From Paracentrotus lividus (taxonomy: Eukaryota; Echinodermata; Echinoidea; Camarodonta; Echinidae): a DNA stretch of 64,000 bases. The notes below the pieces were generated by a model. It saw only the letters and a list, made by a program, of their open reading frames with translations. It made no database searches and was not told the origin of the DNA. Of the stretch, positions 24,045-36,300 are shown piece by piece. The translations under genes were made by a program, and so were the position numbers. Numbering within the stretch: position 1 is the stretch's first letter; the number at the start of each line of letters is the position of its first letter. The DNA is taken from the NCBI GenBank assembly GCA_940671915.1, contig CALNVZ010000649.1:5618958-5682957 (forward strand), given 5' to 3'.

Positions 24045-27000
24045 GTAAGTACACAATAATAACAATTTGTACCATAAAAACATTAAAAAATAAATGGTTA
24101 AAACAGGTTTTAAACAAAATTTAAAATTTGAAACTGGAAAAATTATCATATTGGACTTACCTTTGCTCATTCTTTAGTCATGGATTGAAAATGTCATAGG
24201 AATTTGTGTATTTCATTCTTCAATTGGCTTCATAATACAAGTGTTTATCATTGTTTGTATAAGAGTTAGTATCACAATAAATCATGTCACTTTACATAGG
24301 TGGACTTACTATCTCTAGGGCACTCCACAGGAAAAAAATTTCTTTGGTTGGTATCAACTTTTCTACAAATAGTTATTTTAACCTGCACTCCCAATATATA
24401 AATAGAAACAAACCGGAGAAGAAATGCATTTTTCTTCTTAGTTTGGGCTGTTTCAAATTCTTTGTTACATTTCCCATTTTACCTTTGAAGAATTCTCTTC
24501 TTTCAGAAACGTAAGGAAATCGATGTTCTATTTCTTTGCGCCTGTTGGGTAATGATCAATAGCAACTTGATTTTAGGCTCAAATGTAACGAGGGAGAGAC
24601 AGAATTGGTATCATTGTTCTTCCTAAGCAGTGCTGCTAGAAAAAGACAAGATTTAATTTTTGCCAGAAGCTTTTTTTTCCAGGAATGTTCAATCTGATTT
24701 GTTTTACGAGATGGCAGAGGGTTCAAATTTTGGTTCTAGTTTCTGTTTTCAATGTCAGGTAGAACACAGTTTAAACAGTCTTCTAGGATATACCTCACCA
24801 ACTAAATGAATGTATACCTATAATTTGGTATTAAAAGAAAAGCTAGGAAATTCACTTGTGCCTATTTATTACATTAGTTCTATATTTTATAAGAATATGG
24901 TTTGCATTAAATCCAAAAGGCTAAATGGTAGAATATTTCTTACAGAGTAAAGAAAAATGTGCCTTTTCCGGGGAATAGGTTCTTTAAAAAATATAGGCAG
25001 ATAGGCTACATGTGTTTAGGCATTATTCTTGATTTTATATTATCCAGTCTTTGTTACGAATAATTTTAGAATAAACTTCTCGTCCAACAGACATTCATTC
25101 ACTGATGCAGGAAATATTGAAAGAGACATGGTGTTCCAACATAAGGAAATTTGCGAAAGATTCCTTGTTTTCCCATGTCCAAGACATTCATGTCAAACCA
25201 TGGGCATATGGAAAATGAGCTCATCCAAAAGAAATGTGAGATTTATTAATACACACTACCCTGGATGTGTTTGACCCGTTGTTTTTGTGGCTGTCGTTGA
25301 TTGTAGTTGCTTCTGATCGAGACGGTTCCCCTCTCGATGAAATGGATAAAGTTGTCTCTTCCAATGATTATACCAAACAACAAGAACCATACTGTGTAAA
25401 TATCAACTACTATAAAGAAACAAAGAAATATTAAAAATGACTATGTCTGCTGATAGCCTAAAGGTGTTTACTTACAACACAAAATTAGGACCCTTGTGGT
25501 GTTTAAATCTTAAATAATTGCTGTTATTAGAGAAAAAGTCGTTCTTCATAGACAAATTATCTTTTTCTGTTTAAAGGGAAATTAAAAGAAAAACAATGTC
25601 GCTCTGTACAGTTGGTCACTGAAAGAGGATTGGAAATAATGTCTAAATAGTTTCTATATGAGCAGGAATTTCCTGATGGGGGCAATTAAGGCCCCCGTGG
25701 AGTTTATCTTGAAAAAAATTATTCAAAAAATTGTGCGAGGGAAACAACAAAATATGGTCATTATGTGACTATTGAAAACAACAGTGATCACATCTTAAAT
25801 TCTGATTAGTACCTTTTTGAGCAGACACCCCCACGATGGAGGCGATTAAGGGCCCCCAGAAATACATTAAGCTTAAACTCCTTGTGTCGTGACCGATGCG
25901 TGATGCTCATCACGAACCGGAGATGGGTTCCATCTCGGATCAGTGTGTTGACATCTACTGAAGATAACAGGTTTGCATCCGTTTATTGTCTCATCAAAGG
26001 AGACACGTCCAACCAAGATTGGAAGCCAAATCAAGGTGGTTGTCCTGATATTGCAGAGCTTTGCATGAGTTATGCCTGACATAGGTGTAGTGACATCTAC
26101 TGTAAAATAACAGATCTGCATGTATCCACTCACAATGTCTCATGAATGGAGACATGTCCAATTAAAATGGGTACCAAATCGAGGTGGTTATCCTTGGGGG
26201 TATATTGTGATAGGCAGAGCATGTGTGAGTTATGTCTGACATAGGTATATTGACATCTACTGTAGATAACAGGACTGCATGCATCCACTCATTGTGTCAT
26301 CAAAGACGATGTGCCCAACCAAAATGCATGCCAAATTAAGGTGGTTTGTTGTCCTGGGTAGTATTTTATGTTATTGCAGAGACTTGCATGAGTTATTCCT
26401 GACATAGGTATATTGACATCTACCTTAGATATCAGGTCGGCATGCATCCACTCATTGTCTTATCAAAGGAGATGCTTCCTCTAATATGGATACCAAATTG
26501 AGGTGGTTGTACTGGGTAGTATTCTATGATATTGGAGAGCCTTGCGTGAGTTATTTCTGACATAGCCATATTTACATCTACTGTAGATAACAGGTATGTG
26601 TTCTTCCACTCATTGTCTCATCAAAGGAGATGCATCAATCTATGGATGCCAAATTTAGGTGGTTGTTTTCCTGGATGGCAATTTGTGATATTTCAGAGCG
26701 TTGTGTGAGTTATGCCTGTCATAGAGCTATATTGACATCTTCTGTAGATTATAGTTGTGCTTTATTCATTATCTCAGCAGTAAAGATGAGTCCATTCAAT
26801 AGGAATGCACATTTTAGTTGTACTATCATGATTGTGGGGATATGTATGAGGGGTTTCTGACATAGCATTACTATTTTTTATTTTTATTTTTTTGTCTGAG
26901 CTACATGTCTTTTTGTTAGGTATTTCATTATACCTTCAAAATAAAAACATGATGAACTTGATTTTAAGGGTACCACAACAGCAATTAAGTAGATATTATT

Positions 27001-30000
27001 CGGTCTGTATTAATTTTGAAATGTAACGACTTTGCTGTTTGGCTGTGGGTGAGGCTGCAGGGTTTTCATTTTTTTTCCCCTTTTTGTTGAAAATTTTGTA
27101 ATGATGGTAATCGAACAAATTTTTTTCTTTCTCTGACCCTAATTACCTTTCATGTCATTAACGACATTGCCTTAGATGCACATGTAGAGACACGCTTTTA
27201 AGAGAAACAGCGCATCTAGACCTTGTGTGATAGTTGACCTTATTCAATTTCCTGTTCACCTCGAAAATGAGCTCCATTACTTAACATGGAGAGGGACAGG
27301 TTGGGGAAAGTGAAAAGGGAACGAGAGAAAGAACGAGAATGAGATGGATTGAGAGAGATATAGTGAGATGGAGGAAAGAGGACCTATTGACGCAGGGAAT
27401 CCACACACATGCTGTGTTTGCCATTGGTGTGATGAGGAAATTAATGTTTACCGTCATTTATTCCCCGTAGCCTTGAATTCTTAAAATATACATGTAAAGG
27501 ACAGTCCTTTGCTCTCGTTATAGTCATATTAAGGTTTGTGGGCGTTTAAGGAACAATGAAATACATAGTATTTTTTCTTGGTTGTTTTCAGTAAACAAAG
27601 TCGTATCATTAAAAAAGGAGTAGCTAATTGACACTCAGAATGTAAAGATAATCACATTTTTTTTCTTTATTTCTCAAGACGTGTGAAGGTGGCCTACATG
27701 CATCACAGCCTTGTTGGTATTACAGCAGATAGAAATTGTAACAAACAGAAAAATATGTTTCATTTTATTTCTAGTAATTGGGAATTTACTTGAAGGCTAG
27801 CTTATACTATGATAAATATCATGAAAGTTTAAGGTGAGCTTAATTGAAGATGATCTTATTTATGCTGGCAAAATAGAAACCTTACAAGCTAGCTAGAGGC
27901 TACAAATGAATTAAGACACATATGTTAGTGATATTCTGCATGAGCTTTACCTTACATAGCAATATTTCTCTGATGGTCACTTAGTTATATACAAAGACCA
28001 TTATTACCCCAACATCAATCATAGCCTTAGATTAATCCATTGACAACGAAATTCAGTAATTCCTATACATGTGTAGGTTTTATACAAGGAACACTGTTTC
28101 CTGTGACTAATGGGCTAAAAAGAGGCCAATCGATAAACTGATTAGCTAATTATTTCCATCGTCCGTCCGTCCGCCGCGCAATGAGTTACATCACCAGATT
28201 GCATCCCGCGTAGTGTTTCTTTACGAGGACTCTATGTGCGATGACGCCACCGATAGAACTTTGATGAGGGCACTTCAGGTCCGCCAGCTGCTACCTCCAC
28301 TTAGACGCAAAAGGAGGATATTTAATTTGAGGAGCAACCACCCCCCCCCCCCTCTTGAATATTGTAATTTAATTCATCCACATATTGTGAAAGCACCTTT
28401 TCCTTGCAACTGCGCAAAAGATATTCGTCAATCTTCTACAAAGAGTAAAAAGGGCATTGATTATTGTTTTTGTTTTAATTACACGAATGTCCTTATTGTT
28501 ATCAAGCCATTGATATTGTCTTGGTGTGCTAGCATCTTCAGGGGCATTACAGAGTACTGTAATCGAGGAAATATTCACGGCACATTAAGTTTCACGGATT
28601 TCGTGCGAAGATCGGCAGGCGCGAATTCAAAAACACGCAAATACATGAGAATGCTTTTTTTATGCATGTACTTTCAGTTGCGTGCTTACTGAAATGCAGC
28701 GCGAATTCAAGAACCTGTGAACATTCTTTGAGGCCGTTCTGCGCGAAAAATTAATCTCGCGAAAATAACAGCGAATACAGTAATTATCCCTTGGTCATGT
28801 ACATACCAACCTTCCAAACAACTGCCCCCATATTGTCGGTTAGATATAGGGTTAGGGGGTATTTTCTGGTCATGGTAGTTCACTTAAAAACCTTCTTGGG
28901 ATCAGTGAGAAATGTATCCCTGGAAGAGAAGAGAGTTCAGGAAAACTGAAGGACAAAAATCTCCCATGACAAAATGATATACTGTATTCGCTGTTATTTT
29001 CGCGCAATAAATTTTTTGCGCTGAGCGGCATCAAAACATGTTCACAGGTTCTTAGATTCGCGCTACATGTTCTTAAGTTCGAAATTTAACCCATGCAATA
29101 CATGCATAGGAAATTATGCCTATATATTCCTGGGTTTTTTAATTTGCGCCTGCTGCTCTTTGCGCGAAATCAGCGAAAATTAATGTACCGCAAATATTTC
29201 CATGAATACAGTAGCACTGTCATAGAACAGTACTTGTACAGAATCTTATCCTCAAAAATGCACTTGTGAATTAAAATGAATTTAAAAATGCAATAGTTTT
29301 TGCTGTTTTATGATCCTGTTTATTACATCCTGCCTTTCATACATATCCCATTTAGATATAGTTATGAGATATGTGCCCCTTTGTTGTTTATTATACAATA
29401 TACAATTATATAATATAATAATAATTAATATATAATATATATATAATAATAATAATTATTATACAATATAATTATATCACCTTGTGTATAGCAGGAAACC
29501 CATGAGATACTTTTGAGAATAGAACTTTGTACATCATTTATAGCAGAAAGCCTTTCCATTGTACTATAGTGCTTGGAATTGATCAAAGATCAAGAGCCGT
29601 TCATCCTTTAATGAAGGGTACATGTTTTAAGTATGACTGAGAAGTACTGAGTGAATCCTTGTAAGGGTTAATGATATTAAAAATATCTTTTGAAGGAAAA
29701 AAAGAAATCCTTCCATTATTTGTATTCTTATCAGTAATCATGATCTTGAAGTAAGATTAAAATGAAACGAACGGATGCGTAGAAGGAAGATGAGAGAGCA
29801 AAAAGGGGATGAAATCAAAAGAAGGGCATGGAAAGAGGGAGGTGAAGGTTTGATAGTGGGTGCCAAATGAAGAATAATAGAGTGGAGAGTAGATATAGGG
29901 AAAAGATATGTAAGAGGAACTAAGAGAGATTATCATATTGCTGCATTGAAGGAAAGTAAGGGAGAGATAGAAAAGAGATGTATGGACAATAATAGAATGT

Positions 30001-30294
30001 GGGGGGGGGGGGTAGGTGTGTATAAGATTGTTTTGGTGTTGCCACGTATCATGTAACCTTGCATGTACTGTAGACTGGATTAAAACGTCAAGGTAAGCTT
30101 CTAATCGAAGGAATCCAGGAAGATAGCGCTATTTATTACTAATAAACAAATTAGATCAAGATGAGTGAGCATTGTTTTTTAAAAATCATGATTTTGTGCT
30201 GCTCCATATATTTTAATCCACCCCTTCTCTCTTCTTCGTTGGTTTCGTGAAATATTTTTCTTTCATTGCATGGTAGCTTTCATCCCCCCTTCCT

Positions 30295-30325
<31 letters not shown>

Positions 30326-33300
30326 TTCTTTCTTTCTCTCTATCTCTCTCTCTGTCTCCCTCTGTATTTTCAAAATTTAATTATGTTCTCTTTTCCTTGT
30401 ATTTCTTTTTTGTGTGTTCTCTTTTCTAAATCTTTCTATGGCTCCCAATTTTCATTTCTTTTACTTTACCTCTTTCCTAATTCCCCTGCCCCCCCCCCCC
30501 CCCCCCGCTGCCCGTCTCTCTCCTGTCTAATACATGGACGTCATCTATTCCCACGTACTTTAACCCTCTCTCTTTAACAAATGTCTTTATTCATCAAATT
30601 TCTCACACTACGCACAACATGAGAAACCCGACTCTCACAGTACACCTTCCTTCTCCTTTTAGAAAGGTAATCCAGAGTCTGCTTGCCTATTATTAGATTA
30701 ACCCATATAACGTCCTCAGACCGGCCCTATATGGTTCCGCGCCAGGAGGGTTCCAAATCACCTTAGCCTTTACATAACCTGTGCTTGATGTCCCCTGTTC
30801 TATCATTTGCGGTCTCCGTTGCAATCAATGTTAGGGATATCGTCAGTTCCTTGCAGGTCGTAACCAGTTAATCTCTGGTCGTGAACTTCCACAGGTGTAG
30901 AGTTTGCAGTAGAATTCTACTTTTGTGGACATCTTGAAATCACCTTCGTTTTTTCCCTTAGCTCTGTTCGAAGGTCTCCTGTTCCTTCATTTTTTGCTTT
31001 CATTTTCAGTAGATGACACTGATATCATCCACCTTGTATTTGTTGTAAGCAGGAAGTTTCGCATTTTAAGGTAGCTCTGCAAGTGTACAGTTTGCAGTCA
31101 GAATTTCACATGTATGGAAAACATCTGTAAGTTTTTTATGGGTGTGTATGTTTCATAACAGTCTGGTCGCAGTAGCTGAAAATAGGCTGTAGTTTGTAAT
31201 TGAAGCAAACATCGCACCAAATTTATTCATGTTCTCGATTCCGAGTTCATCGCATCTCGTTTTGTTTTCGCGTGGCCTAGATATGATTTTTTTTCTTTCA
31301 TATTTTCCTCTCTTTTATGAACTTTCTTCTATTTTCCTCCCAAACACTCCCATGCTCTTTGTTTAAGGTTTAGGGCGAGTCGGTGCACTATAGGTTAATA
31401 GGCACTCCATATATCCAAGAGTCTCGTGGGTGCTTGCCAATTTGCACGCTTGCCGCTCACTAAAGGTTAAATGGATTGAGGCTGCCAATTTTGCCTTCGT
31501 CCCAATTTCGCATGGCAATGATCAGAAAATCAATAATCCGTTCCTTCATGGGTTTTTACGCAGGGGCGTTCAGTCATTGGATATACAGGGATTTTATCTA
31601 TAATTCTTATTTATGAAAATAATATTTTCTGAGGTGACTTTCTCATTACAGCTCCCATTTTGACCCATGTTGCCTTAAGAGGTTGTAATGGTATTCCTGA
31701 TGAGGGGTATTACTTAGAAAAGCTATTTACGAAAAGGGCAAAATGAGGCGGGTTCTTATAGCGATTTTTTGACGTAGCCTAATTACCAACACTCTCATCA
31801 CATTCCTGCGTAAATATTTTGAAGCGTCTATAATGTTTCCTGGTATTTCATCCGATTCGGGATAAAATACCTTCCTCTCTCATAACGGGAAAGACTTTAA
31901 GTTACTAATTCCCTCCGCCATGCTCGTCAACCACAACTGAATGTAACGAAGTGGTGATGAGAGGGCAATTTAGCCCCAACAATATGGCCAAGGGCAAATG
32001 CAACGAAAAAGATATTTTGAAGATATTCCGAAGGCGCTGGAAAGTGAACGGGTTCAAAATTAAAATGAGATTTCGGATGAAAGAAAAACATTAATTTTTG
32101 GAAAAGGCTTTCGAGGTTTGAGGGCAAATCCACAAAGGTTCGTGTGGTCTAGAAAAAACCCAGAGTTTTGTCTTTGACGGTGTCGATTGACTGCCGAGAT
32201 CATCTTCATTCATTGATGATCTAGTTTGAGGGAGGAGATTGAAGTGGATTTTTATCTTCTTGAGGTCTGTGTCGGAATGGCATGTCTTTGATAAAGGTTT
32301 CCAAGTAGACGGATCTCTGTAATCTTGATAGAGTTCGACCTGCAAACTAAACACCACATCATTTCCAATGGCTGGTATCTGTACACGTGATGGACTGGTA
32401 ATTGATCTTTTAATTGTCTGTATATATGTTGGCCTTCCTCAGTATTGTTGCCGTTTTTTTAAATAAATGGAAAGTTGCACCCTTTTGCATGTGATGCCAG
32501 TAAAGGTAATCTGGATGGTATTGATCTACATGTAGCTGCCGTGATTTCTCTGTGTGTCTTAACTTGGAGATTCACTACACCATTTTCAATTGCTGGTATT
32601 TGTAGACACAGGGTANNNNNNNNNNNNNNNNNNNNNNNCCAAGTTTTTTGTGGATATCAATTGATATTCTTGATTTAAGTATGGATCCAAATTTGATTTC
32701 ATTGTAACAATTCAATTTTCCTGATACTAATTTCAAACTTGAGCAAAGTTTCTGAAAACCATGTTAAAGGAGATTTTACAACAATAAAGGAAAAGGCTTG
32801 GTATATCTCGATTCCAGTATCCGGTACTTGATTCTTTTTATCATTTCTCTAAATATACTTATATTTAGAGAGCACTGTATTTAGCTATGATGTGATTTCT
32901 GATTATCTGATTTCCTGTTGAGTAGAAATAAGCTGACATTAAATATGGATGTTGGCAATTCAGTACAGACACACCCATGCTAAATCCAAGAATAGGAAAA
33001 TCATGTTTTAGGAAATGTGAGTACTGTACTTCTTTGTACTCTAGTCATGTGCCTCACATTTTTCTTTCTTTTTTCCCCATAATATAGTTTTTTTTTTTTT
33101 CTAGCATTTTGTCTTATCAAACTTGAGACGGAAGTTGAAGGAGTTGTGAATAAAAGGACATGTGGACGTAGGGACCTTCATTAATAATAAACAGTGGAGG
33201 ATTGATTTTCCTTGATAATTCTGAATGATTATAAACTTACATTGTGCAATTTATAGTAATATACACAGTGAAAAATTACAACAGGCACATAGAGAGACGA

Positions 33301-36300
33301 TAATTGAGAACAAATTTTCAATCTCATAAGGGGGGGGGGGGCAGTTCAGAAACAATGCATTGAAATCTTAATTCCAGTATTGAGTCATCCATTGATATGT
33401 GCTTGTGAAAGAGATAAAGAGACCTTTTTTTATGTATCACCCTATTTAGCTTAATGGATCAATTATTTCAGCTTCATTAGTGACTGCAAGAGAACTATGG
33501 AAGGAATTGATATTGATTCAGAGAGAGGGGTATAATTGATGTGGGACCATGGAAAAGAAATGCATTGGGGAAAAGTAGAATCTTAAACTACAAGATTACA
33601 AAGTCTTACAGATACGTTATTTTACTTACCGCTCAAATTTGTTCTGCCTTTTTCCCTTTCGTTACGTTTTATCCCTGATTTTTGCGTTTCTTTACATTTT
33701 TCTCTTGACCCTTATACTTGCATGTATACTGATGAATTGATAAATCTATAAGTGTCTTTAGATATACCTATGTGGTATTAAAAATTTCTCTGAAATCATA
33801 CTTGTCAGATAATTATTGTATCCCCATTCCCCTCTACTTGCTTTATACCATAGATTATTGATATTGCTTGTTTACACTCGTTTATTTGTTTGTTATTGTG
33901 AATGTTCATGTTTAATGGATGCAAAATTAATAAATTTATTTCAATTCAATTTTTCACAGAAAATAAAAATTCAAGAAAACAATTTTTGCCTTATTTAATA
34001 GATAGATCATCCTGATACAAATAAATATCAATGATACCTACAAATCCAGAAGGACATGTTGTTGTTGTTGTTTGTGACAAATACGAGATACAATGCCATC
34101 ACGGTACAGGAGGTTTAGACGGCCTCTGGCACTGAAAGAGTTAAGCAACAACCACATGTTACCTAACCATTGAACACGTGACGATAATGCAAACAAAGAA
34201 GTGAAACTAGAAGGATGTGTTAAGTTCAGTGCAATGCACAAATAAGTGCTCTCTTGAAAATCAAATCTCTGCGAGATACATTTCTGATTAAAGCCGCATC
34301 TTGGAACGTTACCCACGCTAGGATGATCTCGGTAGAGCTTCTACGAAGCGATATCTTTCAGCAGCGGCCTAAGCCATGAATAGTCTCAAGGGTCACCGCA
34401 AGGTCGGGAGGGTTTTTAAGCCGAGGGTTTGTTGGAGAAGTCAGTTTGCTTTATTTTGCAACCTGTGCGGAAGTCCATTACATCAAGATCGGATGGGTAC
34501 TGTCACGTTGCTAAAAGCATGGTACTTGATATTCATATCACCTTAGAATTTATGGCATTGAAGCAAGTTCTTGAAATAATGTTCAGGACTAGAAGCCTGA
34601 GGAAATCGACTTTGTGCCATTTGAGACAAAATCCTTTTGAATAAAGCTTGTTTTTTACCTCTTGAAACACATCTTGATTTGAATGTTTTTTCCTGTTGGA
34701 TATATTTCTGCTCTCTCATTGTAACATTTGCTTTTCAGTATTCATACCAAGAGAATATTCTTTTACTTAATGGAGTCTTTCAATCAAGTCGTCACACTAC
34801 TTGTATGAAGTCACCTTTCAACTCTTAAAAAATAATGAATATTATCAACATTATACGATGTGCTTGGTCAGAATCTCTCTTACAAACCCTGAAATAAGAC
34901 ATCATTTCTAACCATTCCCCTAAAAAACACCCACAAACACCAGTGGAGTCTTAAAGGCTATTCATTAGAGCATTGCAGTGGGAAGGTGTCGTGCAGTATT
35001 ACCTATTCTACGTCATCACAAGCGTGCGGTCCTCCCGGGCGCTGTGTACGAACGTCGCCAACGCAACTCAGCTGGGTTGAAAATGGGGGAGATAATATCT
35101 ACTTAAATTGCAATTATAAATCCAACTGTTTTGTTTACGTGTGTGAGTTCAGAGGATTAGGTTAGCAACTAATATACTTCATCAACCGTGGAAAACAAGT
35201 CCGTCAATCTAAACTCTGGTGGTATCGGATGTTGTTGTGAGCCGTCGTAAGAGGCGATGGAGATCCCCCTTCTCCCGAGGGTTAGGGGGATGAGAGGACG
35301 TAGTAAACAGCCAGACAAATGAACTAACTAAATCTCAATGGCCTATTTTGAAGAGTTCCTATTGGCTAAGAATAGGGTGAACCTAGAAAACAAATATTTT
35401 CCAGCATCATGTTTCATTGAATTATGATTTGAGAGCAAATACCAGGCTTGCATTTAATTGCTACTTCAATTCCATCTAACATGCTTAGGAGAGGTGATAG
35501 TCTTACAAGATAAAGGGATGCGCCACTCATGAAATAATAAATAATTCACATTAACAAATAAAGTGTGCCAACCTCTGTATGGGTGTGTAAATTCCTATTC
35601 TTATAGATCCTTCAACATTTTGCCGTGTGAAACAGATCTTTTTGTGTTTTCACTTGTAACATTGTTGATCGGTAGCAAATTTTTTTAATATTTCAAAGAA
35701 ATATGTTCTGAATGCAGAAAGGATGAAATAGGTCCCAATCGCATTTTAAATTCTTTCATACTATGTGCCGTTTTTATTTTCAGTGCAATGTGGAACAGTA
35801 TCTACATGTGTATTCTTTCCCTCATTCTTTGATTTTTTATGCAGTGCTTGAGATTTGAAGGATACAAACAATAAACACTTTTGAATGTGATACAAAATCA
35901 TTTTGTTCAAATACTGCATCTTACAATGTCTTTCAAGTGCTTATCATTGATGAAAATATTTTCCACAGTTATATGGAACATCATGACTTATTTTTCTTCT
36001 TTCTTTTCCCTCCTTTTTTTCAATTCTTGTTGCAGTGCTCGGGATTTGAAGGATAAAATGCGCTTTCTTCGAAGGCGCCATACAGACAGTTCACTGCGAG
36101 ACACAAACAAATTCAACTGCGAGAAGATTTCCTTACTCGAGGTGGAGGACGTACGGAAATGGGGCGAATCATTCGAAAACTTGTTGAGAGATAAGAGTAA
36201 GTTTCCGGTTTCACCATTTTCTTTTTAGCCCCCCCCCCCCACAAAAAAGAAGAGAAAAAAAAGAAACACCCATTGTTTTAATCTCTATAGATCTGGATTA

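Larger units (their letters stand above)
24045..36035 (+). other. RGS intron 1 (about 12 kb)
   Basis: GT donor at 24045 and a pyrimidine tract with TTGCAG ending at 36035. It contains the 160-bp tandem array (25.9-26.9 kb), two inverted MITEs (28.5-29.2 kb), a CT tract, a 190-bp duplication (30.8-31.1 kb) and a 23-base N gap. No other coding sequence was recognised. Confidence 0.6.

Noticed and set aside
25925-26880. CRISPR-like repeat array
   Set aside because: The units are about 160 bp and adjacent, with no short constant repeat and unique spacers, and the genome is eukaryotic.
28213-28692. [15 protein letters not shown]-type start as an alternative RGS first exon
   Set aside because: The Met-Cys start was tempting, but the following donor-like GTCCGC is poor, the phase does not fit 36036, and the frame runs into the MITE at 28555.
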